Notes: generated by a model not told the origin, from the letters alone. DNA of 64,000 bases from Nonomuraea sp. NEAU-A123 (GCF_018603905.1 NZ_JAHFZZ010000003.1:248001-312000), one strand, 5' to 3'; counted from the stretch's first letter, positions 44,105 through 53,386 are shown. Translations and numbers: made by a program.

Positions 44105-44864
44105 TTGACTGTCACATGGGATGTCGTCTTCGCTCAGCTCATCCGCAAAGACCGGCAGGGCTACTGGGGCAACTGGTCGCTGAACCCGGCGATCGTGCCC
44201 GGCGCCGTCGGCGTTCTGGACCCGGGCACTGGGACGTTCACGCCGGCCGGAGTGGCCATCCCCGGCCTGACGACCACATCACGGCGGCGTGAACATCGCA
44301 GAGCAGTCGGAGAACACGACGTTCTCCCTGAGCGGATCCGTCGGCGCGGTCCACGACATGCTCGGGCAGGGGTCGGGACAGGGATCGTTCGCGACCGCCT
44401 CTGCTGACAAGAGCGTCTCTCGGCACCTCTGGCCGGAGACGCCCGAATCCCTGGCCCCACGCCCCGCGCCCATCGCCTACACCTTCGCCTCGTTCGACGG
44501 CAGGACGGTGATCGAGAAGTGGACGGGCGTCCTCGGCTCCTTCGAACTGCTGCTGAACAGCGTCCCCGGCTGCACCTATGTCGTGAACGCGACCCTTACC
44601 TACGACACGGAGGCGGACCGGTCCGTGACCAGAACCGCTCTGATTCCCGCCGGGCTCAGTGCGACCATCGGGGCAGTACCCCTCGATGCCACCAACCTGG
44701 TTCTCGATCTCGCCTTCAAGGGCGTGTTCTCCGACGAGCACCACCGCTTCGAATGGAACACACCGCTGGGCCAGTGGGCCGGCGGCGTACGCCAGATCGA
44801 CCTCAGCGGCGTCTGGCCGGGCAGCACCTCGGCGCTCGACGTCCAGTCAGGCAACGCGCGCTGA
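44105..44864 (+). pseudogene. unknown beta-rich protein gene, frameshifted
   Basis: A strong AAAGGAGG (44089-44096) lies 8 nt before TTG 44105, which opens a frame reading MTVTWDVVFAQLIRKDRQGY with continuing sense (GNWSLNPAIVPGAVG, FTPAGVAIPGL). Near 44275-44288 the sensible frame moves by one base; from about 44289 a second frame continues to 44864 with NIAEQSENTTFSLSGSVGA, FELLLNSVPGCTYVVNATL and FEWNTPLGQWAG. Together they would encode about 250 aa. It is either a pseudogene or a sequencing error. No family recognised; the beta-rich pattern with few Cys suggests a soluble or surface protein. Confidence 0.6.
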
Positions 44865-44877
44865 ACTCCAAGCCCGA

Positions 44878-44899
44878 GGGGGCCCGCCTCCGGGCCCCC
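44878..44899 (+). terminator. hairpin terminator
   Basis: GGGGGCCCG (44878-44886) and CGGGCCCCC (44891-44899) form a perfect 9-bp stem with loop CCTC, 13 bp after the stop of the frameshifted gene. Confidence 0.7.
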
Positions 44900-44985
44900 G
44901 ACCGGGTCGGCGAAGCGGGGCTTTCGGCCTCAACTGCCGTATCGCTACCATCAGGCACGAATCATCTATATTGGCGATTTTCGTC

Positions 44986-47460
44986 ATGGGCGCATCGACC
45001 GGTGAGGAGAGTGTCCGGCACGTGGCTGGATTGGGCAGGGTCGGGCGGCGAAGAACACGGACCGTGGGCGACGAGAACGGGTTACCGGGGTCGACCAGCG
45101 GCCGGCCGCGTCGACCGGCCGGTGGCCGCCGACTGCCCTTGCGTACGGTGCTGATCATCGTGGTGTTCGTACCGAGCATCACTTTCGCCCCGCTGTTGGC
45201 TTCGGGCATGTACCAACTGTTCACTCAGTGGCAGTCCGAGAAGGCCCAGATGGATCTGGCCACCACCACCGTCGGCAGACCCGCGGCCAACCTGTTCTTC
45301 ACCCTTGACCAGGAGCGGCGACTCACCGCGGAGGCCCAGGCCGACCCCCGTAACGCCTCCCGTGACAAGCTCGCCAAGCAGCGCGCGGTGACCGACAAGG
45401 CCGTGAGCGTCTTCCGTCCGCTGGCGGCTCTGGACGCCCCCAACGGGCAGGATGGGCTCACCGAGGCCGTCACCCGGACCGTACGCGGCCTCGGCCTCCT
45501 CGACCAGCAGCGCCGGGCGGTGGACGGCGCTTCGTCCAGCCCGCAGAAGGCGTTCGACTACTACAGCGGCGTCATCGAGTCCGACCTCAGCGTATTGACC
45601 GCCCTCAGCCACACCGAGCACGGCGAGGTGGGCACCAAGGCGCAGACACTGGTCGACCTCTTCTGGGTCATCGACATGCTCGGCCGCGAAGACGCCATTC
45701 TGGCCCGCGGCTGGGACACGGGGCACCTGACGAAGGACGAGTGGGACCTGGTCGCCGACGCCATCGGCACCAAGGAGCACCTCCTGCGCTCCCGGGTGGC
45801 CCCCAGCCTCCTGCCGAACGAGAGCCAGTACGGAACGCTGACGGCCAGCAAGGCGTGGCAGGCCCTGACCGCTCTGGAGGAGCGGCTGGTCACCTCCGGG
45901 ACCGGCGGCGAGAGCGGCCAGGTGTCACTCCGCGAGGTCAGCGGCCCCTGGCGCTCCTCGATGGACACGATCTCCCCGCAACTGCTGCAAGTCCTCAGCC
46001 TCCGGCTCGACAACGTCAGCACGATCGGCTACGCCCACGCCCGCACGCTCTTCGTGGTCTTCATGAGCGTCAGCAGCGTGGGCCTGCTCGCCCTGATCCT
46101 GGTCGTCGTCACCAGTTGGCGCCTGACCGCCATCCTTCGCCGGCGCATCCGCCACCTGCGCGAGGAGGCCCAGGAACTCCAGGAGCGGCTGCCCGACGTG
46201 GTGGCCCGCTTGGGGCGCGGCGAGGACGTCGACGTGGACGCGGAAGTACACATGGTCGAGCCCACTCCCGACGAGCTCGGCGAGCTCGGGCAGGCCCTCA
46301 ATCTGGCCAGCCGCAGCGCTGTGCTCACCGCCGTACGGCAGGCCGAACAGCACCGTGGCTTCCAGCGCATGCTCCAGCGCATCGCCCGCCGTACCCAGAT
46401 CCTCATCGGTCTTCAGCTGAAGAAGCTGGACGAACTGGAGCGCAAGCACGAGGATCCCGAGGTGCTGGAGGGCCTGTTCGACCTGGACCATCTCACCGCC
46501 CGGCTGCGCCGCTACGAGGAGAACCTGGTGATCCTCGGCGGCGGCCAGCCGCAACGCCGCTGGCGCAAGCCGGTACGCCTGCTCGACGTCCTGCGCGCCG
46601 CGCAGGGCGAGGTCCAGGACTACCGACGGATCTTGATCGAGGTCGAGGGCGAACCCTGGATTGCCGAGCGCGCGGTGGGACCGCTGGTCCACGTCCTGGC
46701 GGAGCTGATGGAGAACGCCACCGCCTTCTCCAAGCCGCCGACCCCCGTCGAGGTGCGGGCCGCATCGGTCAGCCGGGGCATCGCGGTGGAGATCGAGGAC
46801 CGCGGCCTGGGCATGGAACCCGAGCAGTACGTCGCCGCCAACGCCCTCATGCAGTCGCCGCCGCAGCTCGATGTGATGACGCACGCCGACGATGTGCGGC
46901 TCGGCCTGTACGTGGTCGCCCGGCTCGCCGCGAGCCTGGGACTCCAGGTAACGCTGCGGACGTCGGCCTTCGGCGGCACCCGCGTCATCGTGCTGCTGCC
47001 GAAGTCGCTGGTGGTGGACCGCCCCCGGGCGGTACCCAAGCCGGCCGCGGTTCCCGAGGAGGTCCCCACCGATCCGCAGCCCCACCCGCAGGAAAGTGCC
47101 CCACCCCAGGATGAGACACAGTTGCCGACCCGCTCCAGGGGACGCGCGATGGCACATGTGACAGCACCCGCCGCCGGATCGCCGGATCAGGGCGACGCAC
47201 CCCCGTCTTCCGACCTCGGCCCGCTGCCTCAGCGGGTGCGCCAGGCGAACCTGGTCACCGAGCTCAGAGCCCCGGCGGACCGGGACGAACAGGCCGACCA
47301 GGAGAGCTGGGCCGTACGCGACCAACCCAGCCGATCCAGTGCCACAATCGGTGCGTTCCAGAGGCAGTCCCGCAGGAGCCGGACCGGTGACGACGCCTTG
47401 CAGCCCCGGCAGGACGGAACCGCCGAACCCGGTTCCCCTAGGACGGAAGATCGAGGATGA
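44986..47460 (+). CDS. cvnA: conservon sensor kinase-like protein CvnA (NIT domain)
   Basis: An 824-aa membrane protein. A cytoplasmic basic N-terminus leads to a first span (about 50-75, VLIIVVFVPSITFAPLL), an extracytoplasmic nitrate/nitrite-sensing NIT-like helical domain (about 80-345), a second span (about 350-378, VFMSVSSVGLLALILVVVT), a HAMP-like linker, and a HATPase domain with N-box HVLAELMENATAFS and G-box EDRGLGMEP. A Pro/Ser-rich C-terminal tail follows. The typical His-box is degenerate, as in other CvnA proteins. ATG 44986 is used; GTG 45022 would also be possible. TATATT near 44967 suggests a -10 box and a short leader. Confidence 0.88.
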   Translation: MGASTGEESVRHVAGLGRVGRRRTRTVGDENGLPGSTSGRPRRPAGGRRLPLRTVLIIVVFVPSITFAPLLASGMYQLFTQWQSEKAQMDLATTTVGRPAANLFFTLDQERRLTAEAQADPRNASRDKLAKQRAVTDKAVSVFRPLAALDAPNGQDGLTEAVTRTVRGLGLLDQQRRAVDGASSSPQKAFDYYSGVIESDLSVLTALSHTEHGEVGTKAQTLVDLFWVIDMLGREDAILARGWDTGHLTKDEWDLVADAIGTKEHLLRSRVAPSLLPNESQYGTLTASKAWQALTALEERLVTSGTGGESGQVSLREVSGPWRSSMDTISPQLLQVLSLRLDNVSTIGYAHARTLFVVFMSVSSVGLLALILVVVTSWRLTAILRRRIRHLREEAQELQERLPDVVARLGRGEDVDVDAEVHMVEPTPDELGELGQALNLASRSAVLTAVRQAEQHRGFQRMLQRIARRTQILIGLQLKKLDELERKHEDPEVLEGLFDLDHLTARLRRYEENLVILGGGQPQRRWRKPVRLLDVLRAAQGEVQDYRRILIEVEGEPWIAERAVGPLVHVLAELMENATAFSKPPTPVEVRAASVSRGIAVEIEDRGLGMEPEQYVAANALMQSPPQLDVMTHADDVRLGLYVVARLAASLGLQVTLRTSAFGGTRVIVLLPKSLVVDRPRAVPKPAAVPEEVPTDPQPHPQESAPPQDETQLPTRSRGRAMAHVTAPAAGSPDQGDAPPSSDLGPLPQRVRQANLVTELRAPADRDEQADQESWAVRDQPSRSSATIGAFQRQSRRSRTGDDALQPRQDGTAEPGSPRTEDRG

Positions 47461-47888
47461 CGCAGCGAACCACCGCCACCGACACAGACCTGGACTGGCT
47501 CCTGGACGGCCTGGTCGCTCAGGTCGCGGGCACCCGGCACGCCATCGTGCTGTCCGACGACGGCCTGGTGATCAGCCGGTCCCAGACCATCGAACGCGCG
47601 GACGCCGAACGCCTCGCCGCGATCGCCACAGGCCAGCAGAGCCTGGCTCGCGGCGTCGGGCAACTCTTCAGCGGCGGACCGGTTCACCAGGTCATCATCG
47701 AGATGGCCGACCTGTGGCTGTTCATCACGTCCGCGGGCCGCGGCACCCATCTGGCCGTGGTCGCGTCCCAGGAGGTCGACGCCGAACTGATGGCCGTCGC
47801 GATGCACACCCTGGTCCAGCAGGTCGGCCAGAGGCTGGGAACCGACGCGCGTAACCCGCAGGCCGATGACGCGGGGAGACACGGATGA
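47457..47888 (+). CDS. cvnB: conservon roadblock/LC7 protein CvnB
   Basis: A 143-aa roadblock/LC7 fold protein with the expected pattern DWLLDGLVAQVAGTRHAIVLSDDGL, AAIATGQQSLARGVGQLF and a central QVIIEMADLWLFITSAGRGT. It overlaps cvnA and cvnC by 4 bp each. In characterised conservons the roadblock protein binds the GTPase and acts as its partner or GAP-like element, so it should connect the membrane sensor with the CvnD GTPase. Confidence 0.93.
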   Translation: MTQRTTATDTDLDWLLDGLVAQVAGTRHAIVLSDDGLVISRSQTIERADAERLAAIATGQQSLARGVGQLFSGGPVHQVIIEMADLWLFITSAGRGTHLAVVASQEVDAELMAVAMHTLVQQVGQRLGTDARNPQADDAGRHG

Positions 47889-48283
47889 AACACTGGACGG
47901 AGGGCTTCGACGACGCTGGCGCCGACGAGTCCCTTGTCCGTCCCTATACGATCACCGGCGGACGAACCATCTCCGAACGGGACGACCTCACACTGATCAC
48001 CCTGCTGACGGCGATCCCCGAGGTCTCTTCGGACACCGGACACGACCGCCGGAGAATGCAGCCGGAGCACCGCACCATCCTCGCTCTGTGCAAGCGGCCG
48101 CTGGCGGTGGCCGAGGTCGCCTCCGCGCTGAACCTCCCGGTGTCGGTGACCAAGATCCTCATCGGCGATCTGATCGAGGCCAGGCAACTGCGGGCCCGGC
48201 CACCCCTGGCCTTCGCCCAGGCAGGCGGCCTTCCCGGTATGGCAATCCTTGAGGCGGTGAGGGATGGGCTACGCAATCTCTGA
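47885..48283 (+). CDS. cvnC: conservon DUF742 protein CvnC
   Basis: A 132-aa DUF742 protein with VRPYTITGGRT near the N-terminus and a C-terminal winged-helix-like part (EHRTILALCKRPLAVAEVASAL, VTKILIGDLIEA). DUF742 proteins are always found in conservons, and the winged-helix similarity hints at nucleic-acid or protein binding. It overlaps cvnB by 4 bp and cvnD by 20 bp. Confidence 0.93.
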   Translation: MKHWTEGFDDAGADESLVRPYTITGGRTISERDDLTLITLLTAIPEVSSDTGHDRRRMQPEHRTILALCKRPLAVAEVASALNLPVSVTKILIGDLIEARQLRARPPLAFAQAGGLPGMAILEAVRDGLRNL

Positions 48284-48863
48284 CCACGGGGACAGTGCTC
48301 CCCTGGCGGTGAAGATCCTTATCGCCGGTGGTTTCGGCGTCGGGAAGACGACCCTGGTCGGCGCGGTGAGCGAAGTCGCTCCCCTGCGTACCGAGGAGTA
48401 TCTGACCGATGCCAGCGTCGGCGTGGACGATCTGGAAGGGCTGAGCGGCAAGTCCACCACAACCGTCGCACTGGACTTCGGGCGCATCACCCTCAACAGC
48501 CAGCTCGTGCTCTACCTGTTCGGCACCCCCGGGCAGGAACGCTTCTGGTTCATGTGGAACGACCTGGTCAACGGAGCGATGGGAGCGATCGTCCTGGTCG
48601 ACACCCGCCGGCTGGACGTGAGCTTCGCGTCGATCGACTTCTTCGAGAGCCGCGGCATCCCCTTCGTCATCGGCGTGAACTGCTTCCACGGCGTCAAAGA
48701 CCGGACGCAGGAGGAGATCCGCAAGGCACTCGACCTCGATCCGCAGGTGCCGCTGGTGCTCTGTGACGCCCGCGACCGGACGGCGGGCCGCGATGTCCTG
48801 CTGGCGCTCATCGAGCACCTGATGGCCGCCCAGTCCCGCGTCGCGCCCCACCCTGTGGCCTGA
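48264..48863 (+). CDS. cvnD: conservon Ras-like GTPase CvnD
   Basis: A 199-aa small GTPase with P-loop GGFGVGKTTLV, switch region TDASVG, DFG (RITL context) and a G3-like LFGTPGQERF. Like other CvnD proteins it has GTPGQ in place of the DxxGQ of Ras. VNCFHG sits in the G4 position. It is the switch of the conservon, which in Streptomyces affects development and antibiotic production. It ends 9 bp before a convergent gene. Confidence 0.93.
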   Translation: MGYAISDHGDSAPLAVKILIAGGFGVGKTTLVGAVSEVAPLRTEEYLTDASVGVDDLEGLSGKSTTTVALDFGRITLNSQLVLYLFGTPGQERFWFMWNDLVNGAMGAIVLVDTRRLDVSFASIDFFESRGIPFVIGVNCFHGVKDRTQEEIRKALDLDPQVPLVLCDARDRTAGRDVLLALIEHLMAAQSRVAPHPVA

Positions 48864-48872
48864 CCGGGCCCG

Positions 48873-49892
48873 TCAAGGGGTCCAGGTCGTGGACAGCAGG
48901 GTGGGCACGACGCCTTGTTTGGCCGTGACGAAGACGAGGGCCGGCGCGTTCACGGGCGCCGGGAGCTCGAGTTCGGTGGTGTTGCCGCTCGTCGACTGGA
49001 TCGGCGGCGCCAGGTCGCCGTCCTGAATGCTCAGGACCTGCCGTACGGTCGGCGCGCCTGCTCTGAGGGCCCAGCCGTTGCCCCCGGGCCGGGCCTTCCG
49101 GATCAGCGCCCGAACTCGCCTGCCCGATGTGGCCTCCGCCCTGCTGCCGAGGCGAATGGTCAGGGCGCCTCCCGAGCCGAAGACGCCCGGAGGCACGGGG
49201 TTGACGATGAGCAGGCCGGAGCGGAGCGAGCGGCTGTCGCGGCGGCCGGCCGAGCCGCCGCAGCTGATCAAGGAGGATTCCTCGCTGCCCGCGCCTCCCC
49301 ACGTCTGGCGGGCGGCGGCCATGACCTGGCCCTCCGCCGGACTCACGGCGAAGGCCACACTGTCGATGCGCAGCCCGGCTACGCCGTCTTCCATGACGGA
49401 TCCCGCCACGGCTTCGCGGACCGCGCCGGAAACGCCGCGGCCCTCCATGATGTCCAGCGCCTCGACGCAGATCAGACCATCGTCCGGCATCTCCTCGGGC
49501 AGCAGGTCGAAGACGACCACACTCCTCTTGATGCGGCTGCCGGCCTTCAGCAGCACGCATTGGCGCAACCGCCCCTGAGAGCGGATCTGGATGAGCCGTG
49601 GCAGGCCCTTACCGGCCTCCGCCGCGTCCGGCTCTCCCCCGTGCCAACCGCGCACCGAACCGGCGTCCACGGCCAGCGTGACCGTGACCCGCAGCCGACG
49701 GCCCGCGGCGGCCACCTTGAAGCCGGCCAGTCCCGAGCGCTCGAACCGGCCCACGATCTGGACGCCACGATGCACCTGGTCGGCGACCTGCAGCGCCGCC
49801 TCCTGGCCGCTGGCGATCTCGATCGGCACCGCGCAGGGAACGACGAGCTTGTCGAAGTCGGTGGCGGTGCCGGCGATCGGCGATGTGCTCAT
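48873..49892 (-). CDS. hypothetical protein, 339 aa, coupled to a capsule-transferase-like protein
   Basis: ATG 49892 overlaps the stop of the gene encoded upstream on the same strand by 4 bp. The product looks like a soluble mixed beta-rich protein with two Gly/Ala-rich domains (GLAGFKVAAAGRRLRVTVTL and TIRLGSRAEATSGRRVRALI). It has no signal peptide, spans or known motif. The coupling suggests it serves the upstream transferase-like product. I do not recognise the family. Confidence 0.65.
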   Translation of the reverse strand: MSTSPIAGTATDFDKLVVPCAVPIEIASGQEAALQVADQVHRGVQIVGRFERSGLAGFKVAAAGRRLRVTVTLAVDAGSVRGWHGGEPDAAEAGKGLPRLIQIRSQGRLRQCVLLKAGSRIKRSVVVFDLLPEEMPDDGLICVEALDIMEGRGVSGAVREAVAGSVMEDGVAGLRIDSVAFAVSPAEGQVMAAARQTWGGAGSEESSLISCGGSAGRRDSRSLRSGLLIVNPVPPGVFGSGGALTIRLGSRAEATSGRRVRALIRKARPGGNGWALRAGAPTVRQVLSIQDGDLAPPIQSTSGNTTELELPAPVNAPALVFVTAKQGVVPTLLSTTWTP

Positions 49893-51532
49893 GACGCGCT
49901 CCTCGAAGCGGCCAGGGCCGCGGCGAACCCGCCGGCATCCTGGAAGTCGAACCGGGACAGCAGCGGGTCGCGCCGCTCCCACATCCTGCGTACCGAGCAG
50001 TAGAGCGGGTCGCCGTCACGCTCCACGTGCCGCAGGCCGGCGACGAGCGTACTCAGGTACTCGTTGCCCTGCCCGACCTCCCAGTGCGGCACCAGCGGTG
50101 AGGGCACGTCGGCCCCGCTGCGGTAGAGCCAGAGCCACAGTCGGGCCCGCTCCCGCTGCTCGGCTCCCAGGATGGACTCGCCCTTCGCGTGCTTGGCGAC
50201 GGCCTCGCCGAGCAGCCGCCAATAGTCGTCCCGCGTCTGGGCGACGTGCGACAGCCCGCATCCGCTCCACTCGGACCAACCGGCCTGGATGACGGGGATG
50301 CCGAAAGCAGGCAGCTCATTGGAGACGCTCCCCCGGACTGTCACCCCCACCTCGGTCATGCTCCACAGCACGTTCTTCGACAGCGCCAGGCTGGGCATGA
50401 AAGCCATATGCGCATGCGCTGAATGGCGGGCGGCGACCGCGGCGAAATGGCCGGTCGTGTCATACCGGAACTGGCTCGGATGATCCAGGAAGAGCCAGCT
50501 CACAGAGTCGTTCCCGGCGGCGAAGTCCGCGGTCTCCTCGAACCATTGCGCCAGATCATCGAACAGCTCCCTGTTGGTGCCGAGAGCGTCGGAGACGGCA
50601 TGGTGGAAGACGGTGAACACCGGCCGGTCCGGGTCGATCCCGAAACGTTCGCACGCGTGCTGGCGAATCTGGCGCCGCTCCGTTTCGGTATGCAGTTCGA
50701 AATCGCTTACATTTCCGGCCCGCCACCAGCTCGGCCTGCCGAGGTTGACCTTCGCCCGCCACGCCAGCAACTCCGCGCTCGGCTTGAGGAGGTCCCGGTA
50801 CGGCCAGACGAACTCCTCGAAATACTCGGCGATCTGGCCGGTCAGCTCCGCCCGGAAAGTGCCGAGTCCCCTGCGCCGCTCCGGGAAGAGCGCGTAAGCC
50901 TTCAGGGTCCCGGTGCTCTGTACATGCACGACCGGGATCTCCCGGCGTATGGCCGTATCGACCGCCAGCCCCCACTGGTCGTAGTCGACATGGCTGGTGA
51001 CCAGCGCGTCCGGCGACAGCTCGGCGAACAGCCGGTCGTAGACGGCGGAGAAGGCCCTGGTCCGGCTGCGCCGCGATCGATGCCAAGGCTCTTCGGCGTC
51101 CGGCAGTCGCGGCACCCGGCCCAGCCGGATCAGCGTCGCCTTCTCCACGACGTCGATCGTCTCGAGGTCACTCACCTCGGTCGGGCTGTCACCTCGGTCG
51201 GCCAGGTGGCGATTCACGAGGTCATGCACGTCGAACACCTTGGCGGCACCGAACGCCTCGGCCAGCCGCCGAACCCGCTCGATGTCGAACTGCTCCCAAA
51301 GCGCCTCGTTCCACTCCCGGTCCGTGCCGGTGAGCACGACCAGCCGGGCCGACCTCAGTTCACAGATCGCGTTCGCCACCAGGAGGTTGCGCACGATGAC
51401 CCTGATGTCCTCGTGCAACGCCTCCGCCACGACCACTGGCCCGCTGTCGTCCCTAGGAGGGCGATGTTCGCCATATGACCGGGCAGCGACGAGCAGGCGC
51501 TCGAACTGCTCGTCATCCCCGACAAGGTTCAT
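49889..51532 (-). CDS. capsule polysaccharide/glycerophosphotransferase-like protein
   Basis: A 547-aa protein without spans. The middle resembles GT-B-type capsule or CDP-glycerol transferases: VYDRLFAELSPDALVTSHVD, IPVVHVQSTGTLKAYALF, FTVFHHAVSDALG, SWLFLDHPSQFRY and a C-terminal VRGSVSNELPAFGIPVIQAG, which matches the G-S-x-x-x-E-x-P-x-x-G phosphate-binding motif of this superfamily. The acceptor is unknown. I prefer ATG 51532 behind GGCGGAGAG; ATG 51547 is five codons longer. No capsule cluster is nearby, so it may act on a secreted or small-molecule substrate together with the unknown downstream protein. Confidence 0.7.
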   Translation of the reverse strand: MNLVGDDEQFERLLVAARSYGEHRPPRDDSGPVVVAEALHEDIRVIVRNLLVANAICELRSARLVVLTGTDREWNEALWEQFDIERVRRLAEAFGAAKVFDVHDLVNRHLADRGDSPTEVSDLETIDVVEKATLIRLGRVPRLPDAEEPWHRSRRSRTRAFSAVYDRLFAELSPDALVTSHVDYDQWGLAVDTAIRREIPVVHVQSTGTLKAYALFPERRRGLGTFRAELTGQIAEYFEEFVWPYRDLLKPSAELLAWRAKVNLGRPSWWRAGNVSDFELHTETERRQIRQHACERFGIDPDRPVFTVFHHAVSDALGTNRELFDDLAQWFEETADFAAGNDSVSWLFLDHPSQFRYDTTGHFAAVAARHSAHAHMAFMPSLALSKNVLWSMTEVGVTVRGSVSNELPAFGIPVIQAGWSEWSGCGLSHVAQTRDDYWRLLGEAVAKHAKGESILGAEQRERARLWLWLYRSGADVPSPLVPHWEVGQGNEYLSTLVAGLRHVERDGDPLYCSVRRMWERRDPLLSRFDFQDAGGFAAALAASRSAS

Positions 51533-51653
51533 ATTCTCTCCGCCCATACTCGCCGCCCGATCAGCAAGGCCGCGTCGACCCTGCCAGACCTGAGAACGAA
51601 GCGGCGCGGCCTTTGCCGCAACATCGCATGAGCCTTGCCGCGAAATGGTGCCG

Positions 51654-51698
51654 CTTCGGCGCCGCCGGCTTCGGCGCCGCCGGCTTCGGCGCCGCCGA
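51654..51698. repeat. three 15-bp tandem repeats
   Basis: CTTCGGCGCCGCCGG is repeated three times (last copy ends in A) from 51654 to 51698, in the gap between two minus-strand genes. The outer CTTCGGCG and CGCCGAAG ends (51654-51661 and 51693-51700) are also inverted, so the element can form a hairpin and may be a terminator. Confidence 0.75.
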
Positions 51699-51713
51699 AG
51701 CGAGCACGTCCGG

Positions 51714-52928
51714 TCAGCGTCGTCCGCGGAACGTACGCCGTAGGTCTTCGACCCACTCGTCCGGGATCTCCCACGGGATGAAATGCCCGCCGTGGTCGTG
51801 AGCGGTGATGTTGACGTGGTTGTACCAAGCGGCACGGTCGCTGTCGAGGAAGCTCTTCACCCGCTCGTCGCTGGTCGTCACGCCGGGCGGATTCTCATAG
51901 CCGACGAAGGTGATGCCTGTGGGCGCCTCGATCACCGGTTGGCGGTCATGCGACGGTGTCCACGGGTAGCGGTTGTTGTTGGCGTACGTGCGGATCGAGG
52001 TGTCGATGGCGTTGCCCGCCCAGTAGATCGTCGCGTGGGTGAGCAGATCGTCCCTGGTGAACACGTTTTCCACGTCCCCGTGGTTGTCGGACCAGTTCGT
52101 CCAACGTTCGAGAATCCAGGCCAGCATGCCGACCGGAGAGTCGGCCAGCCCGTAACCGAGCGTGGCCGAGTCGAGCATATGGGCTGCCAGGTGGACGGCG
52201 AAGCGCTTCTCCACCTCCATGAGCCGGTCGTGGATGGCCGGCGGCAGGTTCTCCGGGATGGGCCTGCCGCCGCTGATGTCCCAGGCGCGGTCGCCGTTGA
52301 AGAACGTGAGCTTCAGCGCGGACCCGATGTGGATCGCGTAGAGCTCGTCGGCGTACTTGTGCCCGAGCTGCCCGGTGACCAGTGCGCCGACGTCACAGCC
52401 GCCGGCCGCGTACTTTTTGTACCCGAGGACACCGGTCATCAGCTCGTGCCAGACATCGGCGATCTTCCAGAAGTTCATGTCCGGGTGATGCGTCAGCGGT
52501 GTCGAGAACCCGAAGCCGGGCAGCGACGGCACGATCACGTCGAACGCGTCCGCCGGATCGGCTCCGAACGCGGCCGGGTCGGCGAGCGGGTCGATGACCT
52601 TGGACCAGTGCCAGAACGTCCACGGCCAGCCGTGGCTGAGGATCAGCGGCACCGGATTCGGTCCGACACCCGGCTTACGCATGAAGTGGACCGGCACCCC
52701 GCCGACGTCGACGTGGTAGTGCTCGTAAGCGTTGATCGCACGCTCGGCGGCCCGCCAGTCGAACCCGTCCGCCCAGTACGCCACGAGCTGCTGCAAGTAC
52801 GAGCGGCGCACCCCGTAGTAGCCGTCGTCGTTGCCGGCGTCCAGCGGCCACTTGGTCGTGGTCAGTCGGCGACGCAGGTCATCAAGCACCTCGTCGGACA
52901 CGTGGATCGGCGTCGGCTCAAGGGGCAC
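51714..52928 (-). CDS. epoxide hydrolase (alpha/beta hydrolase, EHN type)
   Basis: A 404-aa enzyme with the N-terminal epoxide-hydrolase domain (residues 1-110: PIHVSDEVLDDLRRRL...TKWPLD) and an alpha/beta hydrolase core with the oxyanion HGWPW motif (99-103), nucleophile D179 in GGCDVGALV, and a C-terminal catalytic His in DHGGHFIPWE. Expected reaction: conversion of an epoxide to a vicinal diol, the substrate unknown. It is preceded on the same strand by a MarR gene 14 bp away, which very likely regulates it. ATG 52928 fits the family. Confidence 0.92.
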   Translation of the reverse strand: MPLEPTPIHVSDEVLDDLRRRLTTTKWPLDAGNDDGYYGVRRSYLQQLVAYWADGFDWRAAERAINAYEHYHVDVGGVPVHFMRKPGVGPNPVPLILSHGWPWTFWHWSKVIDPLADPAAFGADPADAFDVIVPSLPGFGFSTPLTHHPDMNFWKIADVWHELMTGVLGYKKYAAGGCDVGALVTGQLGHKYADELYAIHIGSALKLTFFNGDRAWDISGGRPIPENLPPAIHDRLMEVEKRFAVHLAAHMLDSATLGYGLADSPVGMLAWILERWTNWSDNHGDVENVFTRDDLLTHATIYWAGNAIDTSIRTYANNNRYPWTPSHDRQPVIEAPTGITFVGYENPPGVTTSDERVKSFLDSDRAAWYNHVNITAHDHGGHFIPWEIPDEWVEDLRRTFRGRR

Positions 52929-52942
52929 GATTGTCTCCTCAT

Positions 52943-53386
52943 CTAGTCGTCCGCGACATCGGACGCTGCGATCTCGGTCAGACGAGCCAGGACGCGCGCC
53001 GAACCAGCGAGCACCGCACGCTCTTGGTCGTTCAGCCGGTCCACGAGACGTGCCAGGTTCGCCACCCGGTCCGCGTGACGAGATCGGACAATCCGCCCGC
53101 CCTCCTCGGTCAGGGACAGCAGAACAGCACGGCCGTCGTTCGGGTCACGACGGCGTGACACCAGCCCGTCTCGCTCAAGCTTCGCCACCAGGCTCGTGAG
53201 CGCAGGCTGCTTCAGTTGCTCCGTGGCCGTCAGATCGGTCAGGCGCAGCGGTCCCTTGCGCGACAGGGTGTGGAGCACCGACAAGGTCGAGAAGTTGAAC
53301 CTCCGGACCGACGGAAGCCGGATGAAGACCGTGTTGAAGTCCTCGATCGCGGTGGTCAGCTCGTCGAGGTTCAGGGGGTGATCCAC
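52943..53386 (-). CDS. MarR family regulator
   Basis: A 147-aa winged-helix protein with LRLTDLTATEQLKQPALTSLVAKLERDGLVSR and a wing RRDPNDGRAVLLSLTEEGG. GTG 53386 follows a TATAGT box only 8-9 bases away, so the mRNA is probably leaderless. It is followed by the epoxide hydrolase and probably represses it in response to a substrate-like ligand. Confidence 0.9.
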   Translation of the reverse strand: MDHPLNLDELTTAIEDFNTVFIRLPSVRRFNFSTLSVLHTLSRKGPLRLTDLTATEQLKQPALTSLVAKLERDGLVSRRRDPNDGRAVLLSLTEEGGRIVRSRHADRVANLARLVDRLNDQERAVLAGSARVLARLTEIAASDVADD

